Of a stretch of 64,000 nt of DNA, positions 51,719 to 63,552 are shown in pieces. Source of the DNA: Phosphoribacter sp037046615. Lineage in GTDB: Bacteria > Actinomycetota > Actinomycetes > Actinomycetales > Dermatophilaceae. Position 1 is the first letter of the stretch, and every line of letters starts with the position of its first letter. Below the pieces are notes generated by a model. The model saw nothing but the letters and a program-made list of their open reading frames with translations, searched no databases and was not told the origin of the DNA. The position numbers and the translations under genes were made by a program. The DNA is taken from assembly GCA_037046615.1 (NCBI GenBank), contig JBAOHD010000014.1, forward strand, positions 124,001 through 188,000. Direction: 5' to 3'.

Positions 51719-51761
51719 GGCTTCGCAGCTTTCAGAGGCGTGGATGGGATTGTGAAAGGTA

Positions 51762-52875
51762 TCACAAGCCCCTCGATCGATGCCGGGCGGCGACCACAGC
51801 CGGCAGATACTTCGTAAGAACGGCAGCAGCGGCGACGACCACGGCCAACGCAGCGAAGGTCCACCACGTGCGATAGAACGCGACGCCCACGGTGCCCAGA
51901 GCGATGATCGCTGCCCACAGGTAGAGGACGAGAACAGCCGCGCGATGACCGTGGCCCCGGCGCAGCATCTGGTGGTGCAAGTGCTTGCTATCTGGCTCCC
52001 ACGGCTTCTGGCCCGCGCGGGTGCGCCGCAGGATCGCCAGTCCCATGTCGAGCAAGGGCAAAGACAACACCGCCAGCGGCGCAGCGATCGGCAGGAGCGC
52101 CGCGGTCAGGGGGTCGCCGCTGACACTGCTCGGGTCGACATTGCCCGTCAGCGAGACCGTCGCCGCGGCCAGGAGCAGACCCAGCAGCAGCGCGCCCGAA
52201 TCTCCCATGAACAGGCGAGCGGGATTGAAGTTGTGGGGCAGAAAACCCAGGCAGCACCCGAGCGTCGCCGCCGTGACAAAGGTCGCCGTGGAAAAGACGT
52301 TGGCTGGGTTGTAGGTCGACCCTAAGCGGTAGGCATAGACGAAGAAGGCGAAGGCGGCGATCGCGACGATCCCGGCCGCCAGCCCGTCGAGGCCGTCGAT
52401 GAAGTTCACCGCGTTGGTCGTCACGAGGACGATGAGGACGGTGATGCCGACGAGCACCGGCCCGGGCAAGACCGTGCTCGTGCCGAAGAACGGGCACCTG
52501 GAGCATGACGACGCCCTTGTAGGCCATGACTCCGGCCGCGAGGATCTGGCCCGCGAGCTTGGCAAACCAGTCGAGTTCGCGGATGTCGTCAAGGGCTCCG
52601 ACGACGACCATGATGAAGGCACCGATGAGCACCCCGGTCATCTGGCCGCTCGAATACACCCCCTTGAGGAACGGCAACTGCCGCGCCACGAGGGTGGCCG
52701 CCGCAAACCCGAGGAAGATGCTCACTCCCCCGAGCCGCGGGATCGGGACGCGGTGGACGTCCCGATCCCGGATCGGCGTCACGGCCCGCACGACCACCGC
52801 GACGGCCCGCGCTAACGGCGTCGCGAGGTACGTGACGGCCATGGCCACCACGCACACGAGCAGGTATTCACGCAC
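51762..52875 (-). CDS. wecA: WecA/TagO-type phospho-GlcNAc transferase
   Basis: Membrane glycosyl-1-phosphate transferase that loads a sugar phosphate (GlcNAc-1-P) on decaprenyl/undecaprenyl phosphate, starting cell-wall linker or polysaccharide synthesis (rfe, Rv1302 position). About ten TM helices; VVGALDDIRELDW, TTNAVNFIDGLDGLAAG, LFMGDSGALLLG and HLHHQMLRRG are the family motifs. One extra base near 52497 breaks the frame (KGVVMLQVP to FFGTSTVLPGPVLVGI). Followed by the atp operon. Confidence 0.92.
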
Positions 52876-52899
52876 CGGGCAGCGCGCTCCTCGTCAGCC

Positions 52900-54180
52900 T
52901 CAGGGACGGGGGTATGCCGGGAACCGAGTCACCAGGTCGGTCACCTGAGCACGAACCTCACGGCTCACGGGGTGGTCGGGGTCGGCGTCACCCGTGGTGA
53001 CTGCGGTGGCGATGAGTTCGGCGATCGTGACCATCTCCGTTGTGCCCATGCCCTGCGTCGTCACGCATGGCGTCCCAACGCGGACGCCGGAGGCGATGCT
53101 CGGCGGTGCTGGGTCGAAGGGAATGGCGTTCTTGTTCAGGACGATGCCGGCTGCGTCGGCGCGGGCTTCGGCATCCTTGCCGGTCACGCCGACGCCCTGG
53201 AGGTCGTGCAGCGACAGGTGCGTGTCTGTGCCGCCCGTCGTCGGGCGGATGCCCCGCTCCCCCAGCGCAACGGCGAGCGTCTTGGCGTTGTCCACGACCT
53301 GGGCGGCATACGCGGCATACTCCGGCGTAGCGCACTCCTTGAAGTTGACCGCCTTGGCCGCCACCGAATGCATCTGCGGCCCGCCCTGCATCATCGGGAA
53401 GACCGCCTTGTCGATGGCTGCGGCGTGCTCGGCCGTGCAGACGATGGCGCCCGAGCGCGGGCCGCGCAGGACCTTGTGGGTCGTGAACGAGACGACGTCG
53501 GCATAGGGCACCGGGCTGGGGATCGCCCCACCAGCCACGAGACCGATGAAGTGCGCCGCGTCGACCCAGAAGATGGCGCCGATCTCGTCAGCGACCCGAC
53601 GGAAGAACGCGAAGTCGATGAGCCGCGGGATCGCCGAACCACCGGCGAGGATGACCTTGGGACGGTGCTCCTTGGCCAGCGCTTCGACCTGGGCATAGTC
53701 GATGTCCTCGGTGTCCTTGTCGACGCCGTAGTGGACGGCGTTGAACCACTTGCCCGAGAACGACACCTTGGTGCCATGGGTGAGGTGGCCGCCATGCGGG
53801 AGGCTCATCGCGAGGATGGTCTCGCCCGGCTTGAGGAAGGCGCCATAGACGGCCTGGTTGGCGCTCGCGCCGCTGTGTGGCTGGACGTTGGCGTGGTCGG
53901 CTCCGAAGAGTGCCTTCGCGCGGTCGATGGCGATCTGCTCGGCCTTGTCGACCTCGGAGCAGCCGCCGTAGTAGCGCCGACCGGGGTAGCCCTCGGCGTA
54001 CTTGTTGGACAGCGTCGAGCCGAGGGCGGTCAAGACCGCCGGCGACGAGAGGTTTTCGGAGGCGATGAGCTGCAGGCCGCCCCGGATGCGGTCCAGCTCG
54101 GACAGCAGGACGCCGGCGATGTCGGGGTCGAAGTCGGCGAGGGCGGCATAGTCGGACCCGTAGAAGGGCTGGTCACTCAT
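52900..54180 (-). CDS. glyA: Serine hydroxymethyltransferase
   Basis: PLP enzyme giving glycine and methylene-THF. 426 aa, intact. LQLIASENLSSPAVLTALGS, NKYAEGYPGRRYYGG, HANVQPHSGASANQAVY, HFIGLVAGGAIPSPVPYAD and the PLP Lys in VSFTTHKVLRGPRSGAIVC. AGGAG-type site upstream. It lies 24 bp upstream of wecA and may be co-transcribed. Confidence 0.97.
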   Translation of the reverse strand: MSDQPFYGSDYAALADFDPDIAGVLLSELDRIRGGLQLIASENLSSPAVLTALGSTLSNKYAEGYPGRRYYGGCSEVDKAEQIAIDRAKALFGADHANVQPHSGASANQAVYGAFLKPGETILAMSLPHGGHLTHGTKVSFSGKWFNAVHYGVDKDTEDIDYAQVEALAKEHRPKVILAGGSAIPRLIDFAFFRRVADEIGAIFWVDAAHFIGLVAGGAIPSPVPYADVVSFTTHKVLRGPRSGAIVCTAEHAAAIDKAVFPMMQGGPQMHSVAAKAVNFKECATPEYAAYAAQVVDNAKTLAVALGERGIRPTTGGTDTHLSLHDLQGVGVTGKDAEARADAAGIVLNKNAIPFDPAPPSIASGVRVGTPCVTTQGMGTTEMVTIAELIATAVTTGDADPDHPVSREVRAQVTDLVTRFPAYPRP

Positions 54181-54272
54181 CAGTCAGGGCTCCTGGGCGA
54201 GAGATGCGTCGGCGCGGATCGAGCAGCCTCAACTGTATGCCGTCGCCCGGGAACGGCGTGGAAGGCGCCTCT

Positions 54273-55091
54273 CTAGGGACGGCGCCGCGCACCGGCCACG
54301 CGTGGGCCGTTGCGCCGGGGGTCGGCGGCGCGTGCTTGGACGGCGGCCTCCCGGCGGCGTGCCCGTTCGGCGGCTGCGAGCGCCTCGTCGTAAGCGCGGC
54401 GCTCGGCCGCCGCGGCAGCGTCAGCAGCAGCGGTGGTTGCCTCGACAACCCGGTCGATCTCGGCTTGGGGCAGGGCGCCCTGGCGGAGGATCGTGGGGCG
54501 CATCCCGGTGCAGTCGACGATCGTCGAGGGCAGGGCCTCGCCCACTGGCCCGTCAGTGGTGCCCAGATAGACCGAGACCGCGTCGCCGAGCTGGGCCTGG
54601 GCGTCATCGACGGTCGTCGCAGCCGGGGCACCCGTGCGGTTGGCGCTGGTCACGGCCATCGGACCGACGGCCCGAAGGACGGCCAAGGCGACCGGATGAT
54701 CGGGCATCCGCAGAGCGACGGTGCCATTGGTCTCGCCGATGTCCCACACGAGCGACGCCTGGGCACGCAGGACGAGCGTCAGCGGGCCGGGCCAGAACTC
54801 CTCGATGAGCTCGCGCGCGTAGCCGGGCACCTCGGTCGCAAGGCCGTCGACGGTGGCGGGGCCGGGCACGAGGACGGGAGGGGGCACGTGCCGACCCCGT
54901 CCCTTCGCGGCGAGCAGGGCACTGACCGCGCCCGCGTCGAAGGCGTCGCACCCGATCCCGTAGACGGTGTCGGTGGGCATGACAATCAGACCGCCATCGC
55001 GGATCGCGTCGACCGCGGCGGCGACTCCCGCGGTCGTTGCGGCCTCGTCGTCACAGTGATGGACGGTCGAGGTCGCTGGCAGCTCACTCAT
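54273..55091 (-). CDS. tsaC: TsaC/Sua5 threonylcarbamoyl-AMP synthase
   Basis: Makes threonylcarbamoyl-AMP for the t6A37 tRNA modification. GGLIVMPTDTVYGIGCDAFD, EEFWPGPLTLVLRAQ, VALRMPDHPVALAVLRAVGP and TSANRTGAPAATTV are family motifs. The C-terminal 60 residues are an Ala/Arg-rich helix ending in a basic tail, beyond the YrdC core. The ATG overlaps the prmC stop. Confidence 0.93.
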   Translation of the reverse strand: MSELPATSTVHHCDDEAATTAGVAAAVDAIRDGGLIVMPTDTVYGIGCDAFDAGAVSALLAAKGRGRHVPPPVLVPGPATVDGLATEVPGYARELIEEFWPGPLTLVLRAQASLVWDIGETNGTVALRMPDHPVALAVLRAVGPMAVTSANRTGAPAATTVDDAQAQLGDAVSVYLGTTDGPVGEALPSTIVDCTGMRPTILRQGALPQAEIDRVVEATTAAADAAAAAERRAYDEALAAAERARRREAAVQARAADPRRNGPRVAGARRRP

Positions 55092-55963
55092 GACGGCGAT
55101 CCTAGATCGCGGACCGCAACGGTCACGCGGGGCCGCCCGAGCAGGTCGGGGTGGTCCTCGGCGTGGGCCCAGTGCCCTGCCGCCGACAAGGCTCGGAGCA
55201 GTCCCGGCCCTTGGGAGTCGGCGTGCTCCATCACGAGGACTCCTCCCGGCGCCAGGAGGTCGGCCGCACGCGCAGCCATCTCGAGCGGGAGGCCCAGTCC
55301 GTCCCCCGGCCCGCCGTAGAGGGCGAGCTCGGGATCGTGGTCGCGAACTTCGCGATCCACGGGAACCTGATCGTCGGGGATGTATGGCGGGTTACATGTC
55401 ACGACCTGCACCTGCCCGGCCAACTCCGGGTATGCCGTCCGCGCGTCCCCCAGTCGCACCTCGACATCGAGACCCAGCCGGTCGCGGTTGGCGACTGCCC
55501 ACCCGTGGGCGAGCGGGTCGAGTTCCACGGCATACACCTGGGCCTCGGGTCGCTCGTCCTTGATGGCGAGCGCGATGGCTCCCGACCCGGTCGCGAGGTC
55601 GACGACGACGGGTGCCGTCGACTGATCGAGGAAGGGGGTGAGGGCGTCAAGCGCGTGGGTGACGAGGGTTTCGGTCTCGGGCCGCGGGATGAAGACCCCT
55701 GGCCCGACGGCGAGGGTGAGGTTGCGGAAGGGCGCGACCCCGGTGAGGTGCTGGAGCGGGACTCGTGTCGCGCGCTCGGCGACGAGACCGGCATACGTGG
55801 ATGGGAGGTCGACCCCGCCGATGACGAGCAGCCGGCGCGCCTCCGACGGCTCCACCCCGAGGGTGTGCGCCGCGAGGAGCAGTGCGTCGACCGGAGCCGA
55901 GGCGATCCCCGCAGCGGCGAGTTCGCCGGTGGCCCATCGAATGGCCCGGCGGATCTCGGTCAC
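55088..55963 (-). CDS. prmC: PrmC release-factor glutamine methyltransferase
   Basis: Methylates the GGQ Gln of release factors. N-terminal helical domain, then SAM motif VVDLATGSGAIALAIKDERP, acceptor motif VVTCNPPYIPDDQV and GPGVFIPRPETETLV. GTG start at 55963 overlaps the prfA stop (GTGA), coupling it to its substrate gene. Confidence 0.94.
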   Translation of the reverse strand: MTEIRRAIRWATGELAAAGIASAPVDALLLAAHTLGVEPSEARRLLVIGGVDLPSTYAGLVAERATRVPLQHLTGVAPFRNLTLAVGPGVFIPRPETETLVTHALDALTPFLDQSTAPVVVDLATGSGAIALAIKDERPEAQVYAVELDPLAHGWAVANRDRLGLDVEVRLGDARTAYPELAGQVQVVTCNPPYIPDDQVPVDREVRDHDPELALYGGPGDGLGLPLEMAARAADLLAPGGVLVMEHADSQGPGLLRALSAAGHWAHAEDHPDLLGRPRVTVAVRDLGSPS

Positions 55964-57066
55964 GGGTGAGCGCCGCCGACCGCGGCCATCCGCTCCGCCT
56001 CGTCGGCGGCCATGCACGACTCGATCACGGGGTCGAGTTCACCGCCGAGGACGATGTCGAGGTTGTAGGCCTTGAAGCCCGTGCGGTGATCGGCGATCCG
56101 GTTTTCGGGGAAGTTGTAGGTCCGGATCCGCTCGGACCGGTCGACCGTGCGGACCTGCGAGCGCCTCGCCTCCGAGGCAGCCGCGTCGGCCTGCTCCTGG
56201 GCGATCTGGCGCAGCCGGGCCTTGAGCACGCGCAGGGCGGACTCCTTGTTTTGCAGCTGCGACTTCTCGTTCTGGCAGGACACGACAAGGCCTGTCGGCA
56301 AGTGGGTGATGCGCACCGCGGAGTCGGTCGTGTTGACCGACTGGCCGCCAGGGCCGCTCGAGCGGTAGACGTCGATCCGAATCTCGTGGGGGTTGACCTC
56401 CACCTCGTCCTCGGCGTCGTCGAGTTCGGGCATGACCAGCACCCCCGCGGCAGACGTGTGGATGCGACCTTGGCTTTCGGTGACCGGCACGCGCTGCACC
56501 CGGTGGACGCCGCCTTCGAACTTCAGCCGCGCCCAGGGCGCCTCTCCGAGGCCAGGAGTGCCCTTGGCGCGCAGAGCAACTCGCACGTCCTTGAATCCGC
56601 CGAGGTCCGACTCGGTCTCGTCGAGCACCTCGGCCCGCCACCCCCGCTTTTCGGCGTAGCGGAGGTACATCCGCAGCAGATCGCTGGCAAACAGCGCCGA
56701 CTCCTCGCCGCCCTCCCCCGCCTTGATCTCGAGGATGACATCGCGATCGTCGTCATGGTCGCGCGGAAGGAGCAGGGTGCGCAGACGCGCTTGGGTCGTC
56801 TCGACGAGAGCCTCGAGGGACGGGACCTCGGCGGCAAAGGACTCGTCGACCTCGCCGAGTTCCCGCGCGGCAGCCAGGTCATCATGGGCCACAGCCAGAG
56901 CCCGGTATGCCGCGACGGTCGGGGCGAGTGCGGCATACCGCTTGTTGGTGCGCCGCAGCGCCGTCTGGTCGCTGTGCAGGGCCGGGTCGGCGAGCGCGGC
57001 CTCAAGCTCGGCGTACTCCGCGACGAGCGGCTCGGCCGAACTCAACAGCGGGTCGATCTCACTCAT
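55960..57066 (-). CDS. prfA: Peptide chain release factor 1
   Basis: Class I release factor for UAA/UAG, 368 aa, intact. The catalytic SSGPGGQSVNTTDSAVRITH loop is present. The anticodon-mimic region lies around HTSAAGVLVMPE / GRIHTSAA, and the end PENRIADHRTGFKAYNLDIV is typical of RF1. Followed directly by prmC. Confidence 0.97.
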   Translation of the reverse strand: MSEIDPLLSSAEPLVAEYAELEAALADPALHSDQTALRRTNKRYAALAPTVAAYRALAVAHDDLAAARELGEVDESFAAEVPSLEALVETTQARLRTLLLPRDHDDDRDVILEIKAGEGGEESALFASDLLRMYLRYAEKRGWRAEVLDETESDLGGFKDVRVALRAKGTPGLGEAPWARLKFEGGVHRVQRVPVTESQGRIHTSAAGVLVMPELDDAEDEVEVNPHEIRIDVYRSSGPGGQSVNTTDSAVRITHLPTGLVVSCQNEKSQLQNKESALRVLKARLRQIAQEQADAAASEARRSQVRTVDRSERIRTYNFPENRIADHRTGFKAYNLDIVLGGELDPVIESCMAADEAERMAAVGGAHP

Positions 57067-57087
57067 GCGAGTCGACGTGCTTCCGGG

Positions 57088-57303
57088 TTACTTGCCAGCC
57101 TTCTTGCCGTAGCGCGCCTCGAAGCGCGCGACGCGGCCACCGGTGTCGAGGATCTTCTGCTTGCCGGTGTAGAAGGGGTGGCACTGGGAGCACACGTCGG
57201 CGTTGATGACGCCGTTCTTGGCGGTGCTGCGGGTGGTGAACGTGCTGCCGCAGGTGCAGGTGACCTGGGTCTGCACGTAGGCGGGGTGGATGTCCTTCTT
57301 CAC
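57088..57303 (-). CDS. rpmE: 50S ribosomal protein L31
   Basis: 71-aa zinc-type (C+) L31: MKKDIHPAYVQTQVTCTCGS, INADVCSQCHPFYTGKQKIL. The Cys pairs identify the zinc-binding paralogue. GTG start 57303 with GAGGAG upstream. The 118-bp gap upstream holds its promoter; rho, its usual neighbour, is displaced by the HAD/ATPase and TRIC genes. Confidence 0.96.
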   Translation of the reverse strand: MKKDIHPAYVQTQVTCTCGSTFTTRSTAKNGVINADVCSQCHPFYTGKQKILDTGGRVARFEARYGKKAGK

Positions 57304-57985
57304 GGTGATCTCCTCGGGTGTCGTGACGGACCGGGTCGGCGACCTGTCATGCCTGAGCACGTGCCGTCGTATGCCGTGAACCGGGCCGAGGGTCAAGTGT
57401 GCCAGACCGCGAGCAGCGGACCTAAACGGCCCGATCGCCGTCGAACCAGTAGAACCGTTCGATGGCGTCGATGACGGTGTTGCGGGCACGGTCGATCGCG
57501 ACCGTGTGGGCGGCGAGGAGGTCCTGCTCGGCGGCCGCGACGACGCTGGCGAGGGCCCGGTCACCGAGACTGCCGAGCAGCCATTGCGACAAGTCTCCTC
57601 GACTGAGGTGCAGGGCGACGACGTTGGGGTCGACGGCACGGAGCAAGGTGACGAACTCGGCAACATTGCGGGCTGCGGCGACGACGTCGCCGGAGATGGT
57701 GCGGAACGCGAACCAGTGGTCTTCAGGGAGCACCTTGGCGGTGTACTTGTGCCAATGCCGCACGTGTCGGGTGCGCCGATGATCCAGGCGGATGCGGCGC
57801 GGGTCGACCCCAGGCCCGGCGAGCATGGCGCACGGGCCTTCTGAGGGCGCGCTCAGTGACGACTCCCGGCATGGGGTCAGCGTGAGGTCGATCGCCGCGT
57901 AGATGGAGCGGTCCAGTGCTTCTGGGCGGTAGGTCACGATGCAGTGGCCCAGGTCTGAGGCGCGCACGACTTCCGCGAGTGGTCC

Positions 57986-58012
57986 GTCGGAGCCGAGCAG
58001 ATCGTGGGCCTC
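57986..58012 (+). repeat. Left 27-bp target duplication of the IS1634-family element
   Basis: Identical to 59702-59728 over 27 bp (starts GTCGGAGCCGAGCAG). Long direct repeats are a reported property of IS1634-type elements. Confidence 0.88.
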
Positions 58013-59701
58013 CTGACTCGTGCCACCGTGGCGTGATTCCGGGTCGCGGCGAGTATTTGTGCTGGTCAGCGGCTTGCCCGGGTGGGGGTTGACACACTAA
58101 TCGGGCCGGTAGGGTCGGTGGTCGTGGTGTTTGTGCGGAAGGTCCCGACCGCTTCGGGGGCCACGGCGGTGCAGATCGCTGAGCGTGTTGGGGACCGCGA
58201 CAGCGTGATTGAGCATGTGGGATCGGCACGTACGCCGGCTGAGCTGGTCGCGCTGCTCGAGGTCGCGCGGGCACGAATGCATCCCGGTCAGGGAGTGCTG
58301 GAGCTGACGCTGCCCGCGGGCCCGGTCGGCCATGGGGTGATCACGGGCAAGCGGTGCGCGCTGCTGTGGCAGGTCCTCAGCCGCGGGTACCGCGAGCTGG
58401 GGTTTGACGCGGTGGGTGATGACGCGTTCGAGCAGATGGTCCTGGCCCGGATCGTGGAGCCGACGTCGAAGGCTGACTCGGTGCGTGTCCTTGAGGAGAT
58501 TGGTGTCGAGCACGCCTCGCTGCGCACGATGTTCCGGTCGTTGAAACGCTGCCAGGCTCGCGGGTACCGCGACACCCTCGCAGCTGCCTGTTACGAACAC
58601 GCCTCCACCGCAGGGGATCTGTCGCTGGTGTTGTACGACGTGACGACGTTGTACTTCGAAGCTGAGGACGAGGACGACCTGCGCAAGGTCGGCTACTCCA
58701 AGGAACGCCGGGTCGACCCCCAGGTCCTGGTCGGGCTCCTGGTGGACCGGAACGGGTTCCCCCTGCAGGTCGGCTGCTTCGAGGGCAACAAGGCCGAGAA
58801 GGCCACCATCATCCCGATCGTGACCGCGTTTCAGGCACGGCACAGCATCGAGGGCATGGTCGTGGTCGCCGACGCCGGGATGCTGTCCGCGGCCAACCTG
58901 CGCGAGCTCGACGAGGCCGGGCTGCGGTTCATCGTCGGCTCACGGGTGACCAAGGCCCCGATCGACCTGGCCTCACACTTCCGCTGGCACGGGGACGCGT
59001 TCACCGACGGCCAAGTCATCGACACCATCACCCCGCGGGTGGCCACCGCCGCGGCGCGCGGTGTCAACGAGGTCGCCAAGCGGGCCGAGCCGGTGTGGGA
59101 CCCGGCCGTGCACGAAAGGTCGTGGCGGGCGGTGTGGGCGTACTCGGCGAAACGCGCGGCGAGGGATGCCAAGACGCTGACCTTGCAGGAGAACCGCGCC
59201 AAGGCGGTCGTCGCCGGGGAGAAGGCCGCGCGCACCCCCAGGTTCGTCAAGACCAGCAACGGTGCCCGCACCCTGGATGAGGCGTCGCTGGCCCGGGCGC
59301 GCCGGCTCGAGGGCCTGAAGGGGTACGTCACGAACATCCCCGTCGAGCTGATGCCTGCGGGTGAGGTCATCGGCTCGTATCACGACCTCTGGCAGGTCGA
59401 GGCGTCGTTCCGGATGTCCAAGAGCGACCTACGTGCCCGGCCGATCTTCCACCACACCAAGGACGCGATCGAAGCCCACCTGACCATCGTGTTCGCCGCC
59501 TTGGCCATCTCCCGCCGGCTCCAGACCCAGACCGGGATGAGCATCAAGAAGGTCGTGCGCGCGCTCCGCCCGATCCAGCAGATCACCATCACCATCGGCG
59601 GCCACCCCCACACCGCGGCCGACCCACTCACCGACGCCGCCCGAGACATCCTCACCGCCACAGGTCACGAGGGCGCGACACACTAAATTGGCACGACTCG
59701 G
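58013..59701 (+). mobile_element. IS1634-family insertion sequence, complete
   Basis: 1689 bp with short inverted ends: left CTGACTCGTGCCA, right (reverse complement) CCGAGTCGTGCCA. It encodes one intact transposase and lacks the GTATGCC motif frequent in host genes. Inserted in the Walker B region of the HAD/ATPase gene. Confidence 0.9.
58127..59686 (+). CDS. IS1634-family transposase
   Basis: DDE transposase of the IS4/IS1634 group, about 519 aa. Start FVRKVPTASGATAVQIAERV; first Asp in LVLYDVTTLYFEAEDEDDL, second in VVVADAGMLSAANL, and the Y-E-K signature YHDLWQVEASFRMSKSDL with the catalytic Glu. I chose GTG 58127 by family start; TTGACA at 58089-58094 and TAGGGT at 58110-58115 form a plausible promoter inside the element. 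Intact. Confidence 0.93.
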   Translation: MFVRKVPTASGATAVQIAERVGDRDSVIEHVGSARTPAELVALLEVARARMHPGQGVLELTLPAGPVGHGVITGKRCALLWQVLSRGYRELGFDAVGDDAFEQMVLARIVEPTSKADSVRVLEEIGVEHASLRTMFRSLKRCQARGYRDTLAAACYEHASTAGDLSLVLYDVTTLYFEAEDEDDLRKVGYSKERRVDPQVLVGLLVDRNGFPLQVGCFEGNKAEKATIIPIVTAFQARHSIEGMVVVADAGMLSAANLRELDEAGLRFIVGSRVTKAPIDLASHFRWHGDAFTDGQVIDTITPRVATAAARGVNEVAKRAEPVWDPAVHERSWRAVWAYSAKRAARDAKTLTLQENRAKAVVAGEKAARTPRFVKTSNGARTLDEASLARARRLEGLKGYVTNIPVELMPAGEVIGSYHDLWQVEASFRMSKSDLRARPIFHHTKDAIEAHLTIVFAALAISRRLQTQTGMSIKKVVRALRPIQQITITIGGHPHTAADPLTDAARDILTATGHEGATH

Positions 59702-59728
59702 GTCGGAGCCGAGCAGATCGTGGGCCTC
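59702..59728 (+). repeat. Right 27-bp target duplication of the IS1634-family element
   Basis: Second copy of the 27-bp direct repeat (see 57986-58012). Confidence 0.88.
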
Positions 59729-60923
59729 GTCGATCAGGAGCCAGTGCGGCATACCCCACGCTGCCCTTTCTTCGCGGACCAGGGTTGCGAGGTCGCGCAG
59801 GTAGGGGTCGACGGCCTCGGAGGGGACGTCCGACAGGTCGAGCACGACGGATGCGCCGGCTCGCCGAAGGAGCGCGCTGAGCTCGCGGCTCGGTGGTGAC
59901 GTGCGACCACTGAGGACGACGACATCGGTGAGCTGACCGAGGCCGACGTAGTCGCCTTCCATATCGATGATAACGGCGCGATATCCCGCGGCGATCCAGC
60001 GTTCGACGAGCAGGCCGGCGAGATACGACTTGCCACTACCGCTCTCGCCCCGGATCAGGACGTTCGCTTGGGCGCCCGGGACGCTCGCCTCACCGCCCTC
60101 GACAAACTCCCCGATCCGGATGTGATGTCGAGCCAGGTCGAGCGTTCGGAGGCCGTGGACGACAGGTCCGCGCAACACCGCCGCGACACCAGCCCCGTCC
60201 GGCTCGTCGGCGACGAGGTCGGCGAATGCCTTCACCGACGGCAGGGCATTGGCGACCGCGACGCCGATTTCGGCGGTATGGAGCAGCGAGAGGTCGTTTT
60301 CGGCGTCGCCGAAGGCGATCGTGTTGTGCTGCGACAGACCGAGTTCGTGCAGCGCGGCCAAGAATCCGGTCCCCTTGGAGATGCCGGCCGGGATAATCAT
60401 GAGCTCGGTGCGATTGCGCACCAGATGAGGGTCAAGGCCCCTCTCGGCGAGGACCGCCTGGACTCTGTGATCGTCCTCGGCCGAGCACGCCACGATGACG
60501 CGGCCGACGACGTGGCGGATCCCCGCCGCGCTGAGGTGGTGCGACAGGACCGGACCGAGCGGATCAGCGAGGTCACGAATGTCGTTGCCGCGCTGCAAAA
60601 CTGCGCCATTCTCGGCCACGACGACGTCAAACGACGCGCGCAAGCCGGCGAACTGGGCGTCGAGTCCAGCGAGCGTCCGGCCAGTCACGAGCAGGGCTGC
60701 CGTCCCGCCTGCGCGAGCCTCCTTCAGCGCCGCCAACGCCACGTCGGACACCTGATCGTGCTGGGCGATGGTGCCGTCGAGATCGACCGCGATTGCCCTC
60801 ACTGTGCCGGCCATGGCGACCTCCTGGTGCCTCGCGCCGAGCCTTCATCATCTCAGCCTCATGACCGCCGGTCGGCTCTGGGCCTGGAGCAGTCTGCGCG
60901 ACAGGGGTTTAACGTTGCCTGTC

Positions 60924-61562
60924 GTGGAGAGATGGCTCGACCTGGCGCACACGGCCTTTGTGCTGGTGGGCGTGTTCGCGTTCTCCGTCTCCGGGGCCCT
61001 GCAAGCGGTCGAGAAGCGCATGGACGTCGTGGGGCTGGGCTCGCTGGCGGCCGTGACTGGGGTCGGTGGCGGCATCCTGCGTGACCTGCTGATCGGGGCG
61101 GTGCCACCCGAGGCCCTGCGCGACATGTCGCTGCTCGGGGTGTCCTTTCTCGGCGCTGTTTTAGTGTTTGCCGCGCACGGCCGGGTGCGGCTCCCCCGCC
61201 GGCCAATGCTGGTCTTCGACGCGCTCGGGCTCGGCCTGTTTTGCGTCGAAGGCACCACAAAGGGCATGGCCTACGGCCTCAACCCGTATGCCGCCGCGAT
61301 CGTCGGAGCGCTGACAGGAGTCGGCGGTGGAGTCCTGCGGGATGTCCTCGCGGGTGAGGTGCCGTCGGTGTTCCGCCAAGGATCGCGACTGTATGTCGTC
61401 CCCGCGTTAGCTGGCGCAGGAGTGACCGCGGGCTTGCTCTCGGCCCAGATCTGGTCGGTATGGTTGCTCGTCCTGATCGCGGCAGGGGTTTCCGCGGTGC
61501 GGATCGCGTCACTGCGCTTCCACTGGGCAGCGATCAGCCCCAAACCGCTCGACGAGGTTTGA
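60924..61562 (+). CDS. TRIC/UPF0126 family membrane protein
   Basis: 212-aa protein with seven TM helices in two inverted repeats, each with the GGGxxRD signature (VTGVGGGILRDLLIG and LTGVGGGVLRDVLAGEVP). Bacterial members are trimeric cation-type channels or glycine transporters. GTG start at 60924 (VERWLDLAHTAFVLVG) fits the family; an upstream in-frame ATG at 60861 would add 21 residues. TAACGT lies 8 bases before the GTG. Ends at a bidirectional terminator. Confidence 0.85.
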   Translation: MERWLDLAHTAFVLVGVFAFSVSGALQAVEKRMDVVGLGSLAAVTGVGGGILRDLLIGAVPPEALRDMSLLGVSFLGAVLVFAAHGRVRLPRRPMLVFDALGLGLFCVEGTTKGMAYGLNPYAAAIVGALTGVGGGVLRDVLAGEVPSVFRQGSRLYVVPALAGAGVTAGLLSAQIWSVWLLVLIAAGVSAVRIASLRFHWAAISPKPLDEV

Positions 61563-61565
61563 GTG

Positions 61566-61606
61566 ACGCCGAAGGCGGGTCCCCGTGTGGGGCCCGCCTT
61601 CGGCGT
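61566..61606. terminator. Bidirectional terminator between TRIC gene and rho
   Basis: Long stem (14 perfect pairs, arms 61566-61579 and 61593-61606, continued by an inner CCC/GGG) between two convergent genes; serves both strands. Confidence 0.85.
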
Positions 61607-61626
61607 ATGGACGATTGACTGACGGG

Positions 61627-63552
<1,926 letters not shown>

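Larger units (their letters stand above)
57422..60814 (-). pseudogene. HAD hydrolase-ATPase fusion gene split by IS1634-family element
   Basis: One gene in two parts: 60814-59702 and 58012-57422. Part one has a HAD-IIB phosphatase (AIAVDLDGTIAQHDQ, VVAENGAVL, FGDAENDLSLLHTAEIGVAV) followed by a P-loop ATPase (NVLIRGESGSGKSYLAGLL; Walker B HWLLIDEAHDLLG). Part two continues the ATPase (ASDLGHCIVTYRPEALDRSI) to VIDAIERFYWFDGDRAV. Removing the element and one 27-bp duplicate restores LLIDEAHDLLGSDGPLAEVV without a gap, so only the insertion inactivates it. AGGAGG precedes the ATG at 60814. Intact length would be about 555 aa. Function unknown; possibly nucleotide-sugar or phosphate-ester linked. 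Confidence 0.85.

Noticed and set aside
52972..54276. 434-codon open frame antisense to glyA
   Set aside because: Shadow frame; the opposite strand encodes intact serine hydroxymethyltransferase.
57304..57421. tRNA gene in the gap upstream of rpmE
   Set aside because: No cloverleaf or T-loop (GGTTCGAATCC-like) sequence is present; the same holds for the other gaps.
58089..59686. GACACACTAA at both ends of the IS1634-family element as terminal direct repeats
   Set aside because: The true ends are fixed by the inverted CxGAxTCGTGCCA termini and the 27-bp duplication; the 10-mer match is internal and may be chance or a transposase-binding site.
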